Below are positions 22,151-32,561 of a DNA stretch of 64,000 nt, in pieces. The stretch's first letter is position 1. Each line of letters starts with the position of its first letter. The notes under the pieces were generated by a model. That model was not told where the DNA came from and did no database searches. It saw nothing but the letters and a program-made list of their open reading frames with translations. The DNA is from Sclerotinia nivalis (lineage: Eukaryota > Ascomycota > Leotiomycetes > Helotiales > Sclerotiniaceae): the NCBI GenBank assembly GCA_029531795.1, contig JAPEIS010000005.1:2602001-2666000 (forward strand). The letters run 5' to 3'. A program made the translations under genes and the position numbers.

Positions 22151-23104
22151 TCACTCCTCCCAAAATTCCTCAATAAAATCCGCTACTTCCTCCGGGTGCG
22201 TTCTAACAATACTATGTCCCGCGCCATCAACCTGCTTAACACCTTTCTTCCAACCCAGAGCACCTACCTCCCTCTTCACAAATTCCGGCGGAAACGAACT
22301 ATCATTCTCTCCCACAATCACCAGAATCTTAAGATGGCTATTCACCAATTTCCGATAAGATTCATGTTGATCGAAAACATTTCCATATCTGAAAATACTA
22401 ACCACACTTGCTTTATGTCCAGCATGATTTTCCCTCTCCCATCTTTCTATTGGTTCGGATTCTACTTTTCCATTTTTTAATCTTTCTTTCCAACCTTCCT
22501 TGGATGGATCGTTGCCTTCGAGCTCATCAATTATAGTGTGTTCACTAGAATCATCTAATATCCATTCTCCATCGCTCCGCAACTTATTCCACCAACCACT
22601 TCCATTTTTTCTCCAAAGCCCTGCTCCAGCTATAATTGTTGCACTCTCCGCGATATGCGGATGTAGCGCCGTGAACGTGGCAAGAATGCTTCCTCCCAAG
22701 CTGAACCCTATAATATGCGCCGAGCTCCATCTCAGATGTGAGAGAAGCTCAAAGAGTTGCTCGTGCATCAACGCCGCTGTATGTATTTCCAGTGGAGTAG
22801 AAGAATTACCATGTCCCCAGAGATCATAGATAACGACATGAGATCCAGATACCGTGAGGCGATGAGCGAGTGGTGCCATACCAATAGCGCATGTTCCGAT
22901 ACCATGAATCAAGAGGACTCTTTTTGCAGTTGGTGAGGCTTCAGGATTGAAATCATAATAATGGATTATTCCCCTAGATGACTGGATATCTTTTCCTGGA
23001 GGAAGTGTCCCGGCGAATTCTTCTTCGAATGCTTTGGCTGATGGTGATGGGATATAAGAGAGTCCATCAATGAGAACGGGAGACGGTAGTGAAAAGCTCG
23101 CCAT
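22151..23104 (-). CDS. Alpha/beta hydrolase, 317 aa
   Basis: Intronless alpha/beta-hydrolase-fold enzyme. Visible family features in order: the HGIG oxyanion-hole loop near residue 80, DLWGHGNSS, the nucleophile elbow GFSLGG with catalytic Ser near residue 147, the acidic residue in VGENDSSFPPEF, and the catalytic His in GAGHSIVRTHPEE near the C-terminus. So the Ser-Asp-His triad looks complete. The frame extends upstream of 23104, but the ATG there gives a normal N-terminus and 317 aa, a typical length, so it is preferred. No signal peptide is seen and a cytoplasmic enzyme is likely. The substrate is unknown; this subfamily includes esterases, epoxide hydrolases and C-C bond hydrolases. Confidence 0.9.
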   Translation of the reverse strand: MASFSLPSPVLIDGLSYIPSPSAKAFEEEFAGTLPPGKDIQSSRGIIHYYDFNPEASPTAKRVLLIHGIGTCAIGMAPLAHRLTVSGSHVVIYDLWGHGNSSTPLEIHTAALMHEQLFELLSHLRWSSAHIIGFSLGGSILATFTALHPHIAESATIIAGAGLWRKNGSGWWNKLRSDGEWILDDSSEHTIIDELEGNDPSKEGWKERLKNGKVESEPIERWERENHAGHKASVVSIFRYGNVFDQHESYRKLVNSHLKILVIVGENDSSFPPEFVKREVGALGWKKGVKQVDGAGHSIVRTHPEEVADFIEEFWEE

Positions 23105-23796
23105 CTTGGATAACTCTTTTTTGAAATGGGATGAAGAAGAAGAGTGAAAGTAAACGTGTAAGGTCGAGAACAAAAATGGGGGCCATGCCACTAGTGTGTA
23201 TTCCACGTACTGGAATTTCGTAAGCGCTAATCCAAGCCCTCCAGAACTTCCCGAAAAGTAAGTAATCCTCATAAAATCACAAGACTTTATTGTAAAATTC
23301 ATAACACAGAGTTAGGAGTACTTTAAATGTCGATAAAGTATCAAACTCTTTTTTCAAACCAATGTAGCGCAAACCGCCCTAATTCTGTTCTAGAGAATTC
23401 TCTTTGTTCAAAACTCCAGGAGTCTTTCAAATCGTCGAACGATTGAATATGACAAATGACGATGAGGATGATCTCGAGGAGCTTCTTCAAATGAATTATG
23501 CTGGTCGAGTTGTCGAGAACAATTATGAGTCGGGACACGCGATGCGGGTATCTTTAATTTCTTCATTTGATGTTTCCATTGAAACATGAACAGTTGATAC
23601 TGATACTTAGCTTGAAAACCCGAATCAAACTCAAACTTATCCCTGCCCTCGAACTTGGAAGATATTTCTGGTAGCTGAGGGTGGCTCTGGATCCGAGTTC
23701 CTGCGCCACTTTATGCACAAGTTGTTTCGTGAGCGGCCAAATATGTAAGCCCATGAGTCCTCTAATCATGTTTTTTAACAGATTCGGACGACTGCA
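23105..23796. other. Intergenic, no clear gene
   Basis: Short overlapping frames on both strands; part may be the decayed 3' end of the gene upstream on the minus strand. Confidence 0.4.
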
Positions 23797-24640
23797 TCAT
23801 TGTGTTGTATGGTTCATCTCCCAAACCTTCCATACTGTAATGAAAAAGGCATATCCACGGCCATCGAAATGTTTGAACCAAGACAAAATTTCGTACGGCA
23901 TTCGGAACATCTCCCTTTTTGAACAAAGCCCCAGGGGCAATTTTTTCACCAGTTTAATATGTTGACAAATTTGAAGGTTGGAGGGTCCTACTGCGGATGT
24001 TGCAAACCAATTGGTGCTTCGGCCTTCGAATACTGAAGCAGACAAGTTCTCAAGTGACATCCATACCCATTGGCGACGATGTATCAAAGATTCACCAATA
24101 TCTCGAAATACATCATGAGGCAGTTGTACAAGTCCTTGCTGGCTGATACCAATCACCGGTTTGAGAGTAGACGTGAAGTAACATCTGATGTCTCCTGGTT
24201 TGTTGATTGCTGCATGTGCTCCTGTGTCGTGGCTCCATACTCCTGTGATTTGCCTGGTCCTCCTCCTGGTCAAGATGGTGTCTGGGCTGTGCAAAGTGTA
24301 GCTCCACGAGCTTCGTAAGGGCTTCAGAGGCACAGCTTCGCTGCTTCATCCCGCTCGGCAGTTGGCTTTTATCGGCGTTTTTCATGTTGGCGACAGTAGA
24401 TTTACCCAATGCAAGAGCGACGAGGAAGACGAGGCCACTGTCGCCAACTCGTTGGACCTCGCGAAGGTAGCTTTCGTACGAACTCTCATCCTTGCGGAGC
24501 ACTAGCTCAGCTGCCTCAACCAAACGCTTCTTATCTCTTACTGGTATGACTCGCCCGTCCCGCACCTTCCTCCTCATCACTTCACACCTTGTCAAGGCTT
24601 GGGCGAGGCTCACGGCTCTCCGGCGGGTCGGTGTTGGCAT
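23797..24640 (-). pseudogene. Unknown gene, frame-disrupted
   Basis: I do not recognise the product. The ATG at 24640 opens a basic N-terminal region (PTPTRRRAVSLAQALTRCEV) and a frame that stays protein-like to about 24255, then becomes low-quality. The adjacent +1 frame is protein-like from about 24255 (TGVWSHDTGAHAAINKPGD) to 23797. The change falls near an AAA triplet (TTT at 24249-24251 on the plus strand); losing one base there gives about 280 aa. No consensus intron fits. The region is GC-richer and differs in codon choice from most of the window, as does the kinase-like gene next to it. It could be a decaying gene, an assembly error, or two exons with unusual splice sites. Confidence 0.4.
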
Positions 24641-25024
24641 GATAGTGATTATGACTTATGATGGCGGGGACTGTGGGTAGCGGTAGGATGATGGGACAAG
24701 GCAGACAGGAGATGGAGAAAGTTAGAAGTGGGTTGGAGCCGTCCGCTGCCTGCTCCCATGTCGGATCCTTGCCGCATGAATCTTATGAAACTTCATCTTC
24801 CTAAAGAAGAAGGAGGTGGGATTCCTGTCGTGCTACCGACGTTCTAACTTTACATGTCATGCGGGGAAGACTGAGGATTCAATCACGTGATACATGTTGT
24901 GGGAGCATTTGTCCGTGAACTCTCATCTCTCCCTTCCCCTCATCATCACCTACGGCCCAGTTCATCACAACCGGATATTATGCGTCTTTTACCTTCTCTC
25001 AGTCCCACAATCTTCATCAGAACC

Positions 25025-26230
25025 ATGGCTTCTTCTGCATCTACACCTACGCTTCATGTCGGGCAGGTTCTTACCGGCAAACAATGGCAGTACAAGCTAA
25101 CAGAGCATCTTCCCGGCGGATGGGCTATCAACAATATCTTCAAAGCGGAAATTCTTGGGGATACGTCTGGGCTTGCTCCAAATTGGTACGTCGTCTAACA
25201 ACACAACACATCTAAACTGTAAATTCAATTCTCCAGCCAGGGCAGCCATCAAAACAGTACCTTCATCGATGCAAACCACTCTCATAACCGAACGAGATGA
25301 GTACTCAAAGCCCAATATCTCATCGTGCCAATTTATACGGCCTCTTTTTTGATGTCATTACTACGGTTGGCGATGAAGCAATGTCAGAGGCCCGCCACAA
25401 GGGTATTAGCAACCCCCCACCTTACCTCGCATTGGGATGGATGGAGGCAAACCTATATGAAATCAATTTGAAGAAATACAAAAAAGACATCATACTGTTC
25501 GAAGCAATCGTGACCGGAATTTTACAATCTCTCGTCCCATTCGAGTCAAACCATCGTGTGCACACAGGTAAATCGAAAGAACCTTGGCAATCTGATCATC
25601 ACTAAGTAACTACAGACATCAAGGCCGACAACATTCTGATCGACTTCCCAGGCCCGGGCGTGTTTAAAGTCAAGCTAGGAGATTTGGGGTGTGGTAAGTA
25701 CACGCTAGTGGTCCGCCTACTACCATACTAACTACGGCCTAGCGACATATGACGGCTTTTCTGACGGACTCCGTGGGGCTTGTGGCTCAGCCGCTCCCGA
25801 AGTCCTCGAAGGAAAAGGCTACTTCCATTGCTCTGATATCTGGGCACTTGGGATAACGCTGTTGAAGCCATTCAAGGAAGACGTTTTTATGTACGAGCTC
25901 CCACTAGGAACATACTACCCCGACGCAGAGGTAATTGCCCGATTGATGTGTCTCTATCCAAACTGGATCCCGGAGCTGGTCGAAGGGAAAACCTTGATGG
26001 ACATTCCTCTGCAAGAGATGTTCGCTAAGGCAAGGGATATGAAACCTCTTCTTCAAATTGCCCCATTGGAGCAGCAGTTGAAGGATATGGATGCTCCCAA
26101 AGAGTTGAAAGACTTGCTGGTGCTGCTTCTAGATCTAGATCGGCGGAAAATGTCCTCTGCTACCACAATCTTAAAATCCTCAGAGTATTTGGCTCAGTGC
26201 AAGGCGGTTCGTTCAATGAAACGCGTCTAG
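25025..26230 (+). CDS. Protein-kinase-like protein, frame disrupted once (about 350 aa)
   Basis: Divergent protein-kinase fold. Exons: 25025-25185, 25241-25567, 25616-25693 and 25743-26230, with GT-AG introns of 55, 48 and 49 bp. The ATP-binding Lys is in AAIKTVP just after the first intron. The catalytic loop reads VHTDIKADNILI (HTD in place of HRD, catalytic Asp kept) across intron 2. The metal-binding motif is GDLGC in place of DFG, and the APE motif is AAPEVLEG followed by SDIWALGITLL. Exon 2 changes frame at a T6 run (25345-25350): with one T fewer the protein is continuous through FIRPLFDVITTVGDE and the total coding length becomes an exact multiple of three. An alternative in-frame ATG lies at 24980. 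The divergent motifs suggest an atypical kinase or pseudokinase. Confidence 0.7.
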
Positions 26231-26581
26231 ACACTTAGACAGCTACATTTGGAATCAGAGAGGCTGACGCCATTTCGTTTCGAGATTTTATTGGCTCCGT
26301 TATCATGTAATTCCACTCCCAGAAAACACGTTGATAATGAACTTAAATTTTTGAAAGAGTGGGATGCGCATTGTTTGTTAAACTACCTTTTGTAGATGCC
26401 TAAGGCATACACACTAGCACCCACTTACCTCCCATCCATTTACCCTCCCTAAAATCCCCTAAAATCCCCTCCCTTATTCCCTCATTCCTCCCTCGAAAAA
26501 CTCCCCTAAATCTCCCCCCAAAACATCTCTTAAAACCCCCCACAAAATCCAAAAATCCACAAACAAAAAGTTCAAAACAAA
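26231..26581. other. C/A-rich strand-biased intergenic stretch
   Basis: From about 26420 to 26575 the plus strand has almost no G. It contains the G-quadruplex motif listed separately and lies on the 3' side of the minus-strand tRNA. A run of five A on the plus strand (five T in the transcript) about 15 bases past the tRNA could end Pol III transcription. Confidence 0.6.
26443..26473 (-). other. Predicted G-quadruplex motif
   Basis: The minus strand has runs of three or four G separated by loops of 1, 6 and 6 bases (GGGAGGGG, ATTTTA, GGGG, ATTTTA, GGG), followed by another A-spaced GGG. It sits about 110 bp beyond the 3' end of the tRNA. Confidence 0.6.
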
Positions 26582-26655
26582 TGACCAGACTGGGGCACGA
26601 TCCCAGGACCTTGTCCGTGTTAAGGACACGTGATAACCAACTACACCATCCGGCC
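26582..26655 (-). tRNA. tRNA-Val (anticodon AAC)
   Basis: 74-nt intronless cloverleaf. Acceptor stem GGCCGGA pairs with TCTGGTC (two wobble pairs), with discriminator A at 26582. The D stem is GTG/CAC. The anticodon stem is TGTCC/GGACA with loop TTAACAC, giving anticodon AAC (valine). The T stem is CTGGG/CCCAG with a 7-nt loop. CCA is not encoded, as expected in eukaryotes. Confidence 0.92.
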
Positions 26656-27301
26656 TTTTTTATTTTCTAAGCAGCGGGTTATTTGGATATATATTATATT
26701 TTGTGATTTGTGATTTTGATGGTGGTGGGTGGTGTGGAGAATGGATTATAGAGTATGGATTGGTGGAGGTACCGACTGATCCATGATTAAGCGAGGCCGA
26801 GGTGGACTGGACGGGATGCTGGGGATGGTGGAGTAGATACCTAGTAGGTACTGTAGTCTGGATTTAATTAATTGATTAATTGATATTTTGATACATGGAG
26901 TAATTTGAGGTGGAGATAGATTGCGGACTGTAGATCCCGAGTGCTCACCCTTATCAACTAGGATGGCGTATGCTAAGTACATAGGGAGGTATTTCACATC
27001 ACTGAACCAAAGAGAGAAGTCCAATAACTTTAGATGAAAACGCTCCTTATGATAATTGTTTCATATTTCATAGAAGTAATTAGAAGAAGGGTAAAGGGTA
27101 ATGTATAAGCCCCTGGTATCTATTATATAAAAAACCCATTTTTTCATCCAGACATGCGCCCATGATCATACAATTGCCCTCTTTCATATCCCAAATCTCA
27201 CCCCAAATATCCAGCCAGAATTCAAACAATAAAACCCTCATATCTTTCCCATCATGCTTCGTAGGTATTTCGAACTACTAGCTTCAGTCGTAGTTGTAGT
27301 T
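26656..27301. other. Intergenic, no gene seen
   Basis: AT-rich 5' flank of the tRNA and 3' flank of the membrane-protein gene. A 92-residue frame on the minus strand (26746-27024) has no supporting features. Confidence 0.5.
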
Positions 27302-29418
27302 TCACTGTCTGTTTCCATCCTCATTCTCAATTCCTGACTCCTTAGCGTCAATGGATTTTCTATTCTCCCTTAAAAAGTTCACCTCCGAATTATTCTCCGC
27401 CTCCAATTCTTCATTTCTTTCTTTCTCCTTTTCTTTTTTCTTCTCCATCTTATGTATAGCTTCCTTGGTCAAATCCTGCTTAAACATCTTCTCCAAAACA
27501 TCCTTCTTCCTAGTTCTATGATCTCCAACACTGATAAGTACACCAGCTGTAATGTTCACTGTAATACTACAGCATAGAATGACCGTTGTTAATGCAAATG
27601 GTCGAGTCTTATAACTGATTGCCCAAGTACACGTACCAAGAGCTATTTGAAGAAGGGAATGACAATCCAGAAGAACGACGACAGCGACTAGTAATCGAAG
27701 AGGGAATGCGTGATGTGTTGTAGTCTCGTGAGGTTTATAAAATGTATGAGATCGATTGAATTTCTTTTGATGATGTTGAAGTTTTTTTTGTTGAGCTGGG
27801 TTGAGGACTGATACTTCATCTTCGACAATTTGATCTTCCAGATCTTCGGGTAATATGGCTGGTAGGTCATTATGATCCTCTAATTTTGGTAGGGCCTTTT
27901 CTTTTCGGAGTCGCCACGTTAAATGATGATAATGAGCTATATATATCATGTGGTAAGTGTCAATAGCTCGAAATGGAGCAAGCCCATCACCCATAATAGC
28001 AAAAAGGGCGACAAGAACATTGTCAATAACGTTTATCACGTAGAGACGTTTACTTCCAAGGTTAACCCAACCAATTAAGAAAAGAACCCATGCTAATCCA
28101 AATAAAGTAATAAGAGTTGCATATAGGGTAACGAAAAATCCAAGAGCTGTAAATGTTAGTCTAATGTATACCAGAGATAGTTGGAAGATGAAAGAGACCT
28201 ACGCTGTCTAACATATTGTCCAAATCCCTTCATTGCTCGCTTAAATCCCTCCCTCCTTGAATGTAACAAATGTCGTACATGATCATTGAGTTCTTTTTTA
28301 TCCTCTGGTGACCATCCATCCAAATTGATGCCTTCCGGAACTACTGCATAGTGTGGGGTTTCCTCATCTGGATGCGATATGGATTCAGTGAGGGTGAAAG
28401 CTCCAGTATCTCTACTCTGAAGTCCAGGCCTTTCTGGTCGAGGGAGTGTCTGTCTTGATTCATTATTTAGCTCAGGCTCTTCAACTATTGAATGTTCCGC
28501 CAAGTTTGTTGGACGACGAGAAAGATCATTCGTTGGGCGACGGGCAAGTTCATTTCGGGAAAGATTATATGTTGGATTACGATTAAATAGGTTCCCAAGT
28601 GATGGAATGAATAAAGAGTTCTGAATATTCGTAAGACTGGTCAAGGTAGAAATTTCGGGATCTGGAAAAGGTCAGAGATATTCATAGATGAAGCTTGAGA
28701 GATACGAACCAACAAGATCAAGGAAGTCAACAAGATCAGTGTCGTATTCGCTTTGAGTAGCTGGTACTGCTTCACTAACGGTATGAGAATGTAGTAAAGG
28801 AGCAGGAGCCTCATTGACCGTTCTATTTTCACCTGGACGGATTGGGTCGAAAATCGGACCCTCCTGTCTTGTGGAAGGTGCCTCTTCAATGATATTCGGG
28901 ATGTATGAGCCCGCCCTCACTCGCGGTGGACCAGCCGTCGTGGCTGATTGGGAACTTAACCATGCTGGACGTTGTGGTTCAGAACTACTCCGACGCCTGT
29001 TTGATGTATCAATGGTATTACCGGCGGAAGGTAGATGGCTGTCAATATGTGGAGTTGAATTATTATTGATCTGCCAATCTCTTCGAGATGTATAATCATA
29101 AGGCTGATTGATCTGCGAATTTCCACCATGAAGATTGTTTGTTGATGATAATCGTCTGATTCGAATACTTGGTCGCCATATTGTCGGTGGAGGTCGTTGC
29201 GGTTGTCGACTATCGTTCGTTACCTGAGTATTCAGAGTGTTCTCTTGTGCGAGTGAATTCGCCGATGTACGTGCTGTAGATGGGCCAATACTTCCTCTCC
29301 TGCTATTCCTTCTTGTGTTGTTTTCAGGTATTCCCGGTATTGATATTGTTGGCAATTCTGTTCCGGTTGTTGTTAAGAAGTTTGGATCCTCGTTCGCGGA
29401 TTGCCGGCGCGATTGCAT
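27302..29418 (-). CDS. DUF2985-like integral membrane protein, 670 aa
   Basis: Fungal membrane protein of unknown function. Exons 29418-28710, 28661-28203 and 28146-27302 join over GT-AG introns of 48 and 56 bp into one frame. The first 380 residues are Ser/Arg/Pro-rich and probably disordered and cytosolic. From the second junction the conserved membrane domain begins (QPLGFFVTLYATLITLFG, LAWVLFLIGWVNLGSKRLY, then GDGLAPFRAIDTYHMIYIAHYH), which I recognise as DUF2985-like. Two more hydrophobic segments follow near residues 540-600. The C-terminal 80 residues are a Lys/Glu-rich probable coiled coil. Biochemical role unknown. Exon 2 starts with the donor GTTCGT being removed upstream, a less common but credible donor also seen in the rpn11 gene here. 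Confidence 0.88.
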
Positions 29419-32400
29419 TTTTGCTTATCTTTTGTAAACAAAGGAACTCGAGATTGAAAATACTCCAAAAAGTTTTCCTTCTCTTTGGCCCCTTTGATTC
29501 ACACTAAACAGACGGCAATCTTGATATTAGAAGATGGAGAATTAATTCAGGGGACCACGGCGCAATGAAGTGCTAAAGAAGGGTAGATTACGAACTTCTT
29601 GAACTTCGTCTTCTTCTTCTGCCGTTCTCGTCCTTTTGGCACAGGGAAGGGAAGAACCAAGTTCTGGTGATGGAGCTAGCTAACCCACCCTCGAGCCACC
29701 AATTGATCAAATTCAAGTAATTATTAAAGTTAAGTGGTCTGCGATGAATATAAAAATGGGTCTAAGAATGGAAGATCGCATACAAAAATACACACACGGT
29801 CGGTACGTCATTTAGAGGGCGAGGGCTCTAATCAAAATAGAAGAATTTAGGAATCACTCCAAAACATCCTTCAGAATCATAAGGATGCAATGCTTATGCT
29901 ATGATTCGAGTAGAGAGAAAGTTAAGTTAAATTTCATGACTCCCTTTTGTTTGCTCTGTACTCCGGTCCCCCAAAACTACAAAATCGAGCTGAATAATCC
30001 ATAAGCATACAACAAATACCAATCATGTTTTCATATTCAACACAATCTCCGAATCCCCGGACTGGAATGATCAAAGATCATTGGGAACTCGAACCAATCA
30101 GAATCCGAACTTTCCATGGAGATCGTCGAGAAGGCAGAATATTGGAAACATTGGGAGAATCATGCAGAATCAGACAATTGGTTATGGCTTCAAGGGTCAC
30201 TGCTGGACCCTTATGCAAGGCTAAATGACTTCAACAAGGCTGACGAATGCCTTCTTTCTCGTGAAAGGTACCGTGAACCTAGTAGGTAGTATATATGTAG
30301 TATATATTGCTTATTGGACCCTAATTGTCTTGCAAATCTGGGGTAACTAATTCCCTTATTCATAGGCCTAATATCCATGATCTAGGATCACCTGTATTTC
30401 AAAACACTATCTGGGAATCTAGAATAACCAATCGACCCCTTCGGAGTTGATCGAGTCGAATCTCATGTCTATGTGAGACGAGCCTTTTGGTATCTAGAAG
30501 CTTGTGTCATGAAATACTTCAGCAAATACCCGTAGGAATATGTCTTAGAAACATCCTTCTCGGTGATGGCCATGTCGACAGATGAATTAGTCTCACAGCG
30601 AACGGGTGGATCGAATTGGTGGCACAGTGCAGACAGTAGTCTTAGGGCGTGAGGATGAGAGGACAAACATGATATCATTTTTACCCGATCACCATGATCT
30701 TTCGATCTTGTACACCTCAGCCACGATAAGAGCAGGACATCAAGATGCGTTAATGAGGCGCGATGGGATTACCTTTTCATTGCCGGGTGAGTTGAAGGAT
30801 TTGGAAGTTCTTTTGCAATACCAGCAAACTTTTCATTGATCTACCTCGTGATTTGAAGCACCTCATAGAGACGAGGATCATTAAAGCGCCCTAAAGTAGG
30901 TAGATGCTCCGTCATTCTCATGATACATGATCCTGCAGACCCAAACCAAGTCCATAAAGAAGCCTTTTGGCTGAAATACGTGGCAAAGGCCTTTTCGTCG
31001 TGTGCCTTCTGATAACTGTCCAAGGGAAGATTCGTACCTGCATAGTGAGATATCAGATGAAGAATAACGGTGGAAGTTGATGAATAGAGGGGAAGTGGTT
31101 CGATTGACTAAAGCCGTACCGAGTAGGTAGGGGAATGGAGGGAAATAAGTGAAATGGCTGAAATTCTAGAATCATTTCTGCATTTTTCTCCACAGTGGAT
31201 ACAATAACAGTTCTACCCTTAAGCTCGATTGCAGCACTAGCAGATATCATCACTTAAAACGGTTGAATGTGCATTGAGGCGGCATTCAAAGAGTATCCTC
31301 TTTTACTCCATATAAAATAGGAAGGGATGATCAATATTTTGACAATGATGTCAATAATAAATTCACAGCAAGTCGTCTCGTCATGAGAATTCTCAAAATT
31401 TCTTCCTCTTGAGATGGCCTATTGGAACGTATTGCCTCCACCACTCTCAATCTTCTCGAATCAAAGACAAGGTCGAGGCCGCCTCGAGGCTGTAAATTTG
31501 AAAGTATTGGAAGAACGTGTGCTTCGAAAAATTCTCGAGGTCTACGTGTACGGCCGCTGGCAATAAGTATCCACTGTTTAGTATACCTGACCGAGCAGGA
31601 TTCGGAGATTTATATCCAATCGATAAGATGATTGTCGAATGTAAGAATTGGAGAAACACAACCCAAGTAAGATCTTGAAGGGCTGTGAGACGTTTTAGCA
31701 ATCGTAAATGGGATGTCGGAAACAATAATATGTCGTGTTGGTTGATATTCCTGTAGCTGAATGAATGTTTGAACTTGGAGCAATTGTGCCTAATACTGAG
31801 TAAACCCAAACCCATGATTACCCACTGTTGATTCTCATATCATGTCATGTCATCTACAATAATGGTTCATTCCACTTTGAAAGGTATAAGGTTAAATTTT
31901 TGGTTGATTCGAAGGCAAATAATAAGAGGATATAATTCATAGGTGGGTAGACGAGGTAGCTGAGTACCTACCCAGTACATTTTATGTAGGTAGTGGGTGC
32001 AATCGATCCTTTTCTGGTCTTTACACGGGTCACACATATGAGTAATACAGCAAAATCTAAAACCTCACGATTCAAGGAACGAATGAAGCTTTTCAAACCA
32101 AACACACACTCTCACAGATGAATGTGGCGGTGGTAAAGGTTACATAGAATAATATACTCTGTACGGAGTACTGAGTATGGACATGCATCTCCATAGTAGA
32201 TAGTACTATCGCAGACTCACAAGGATAATAAAATGTAAATGACCCTTGAAACCCGAAACTTCCCCCCCTCACTCTCCCAAAAAGAAGATGGCGGATAACT
32301 AACTGCATCTCGGGCTCGGCTATCATCGAGTTTAGACTGAAATAGCATCATTATTAGTCTACAATACGGACGGGAGTGTATGGTGATGTACTTACTAGTA

Positions 32401-32561
32401 CTAGTACCGTACACACTCATACCACATAACTTCTATCGCTGCAATATATTGATCTCATCTCTCCATCTCTCTTCAACCTTTAAAACTTTCTACAAAAAGC
32501 AAATAAATAAATTTTCACATAGATTGATATTTGATATCTATTCATTCTTAAATTCTCACAT
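29419..32561. other. Long region without a convincing gene
   Basis: Three kilobases with only short frames. A 67-residue plus-strand frame at 30025-30228 and minus-strand frames around 30841-31023 (with a protein-like GSAGSCIMRMTEHLPTLGRF) and 31447-31815 could be relics of decayed genes, but none shows a family match or workable splicing. The last few hundred bases are the likely promoter of the F-box-like gene. Confidence 0.4.

Noticed and set aside
30025..30228. 67-residue frame MFSYSTQSPNPRTGM...
   Set aside because: Too short, no downstream exon found and no known motif; kept only as a possible relic.
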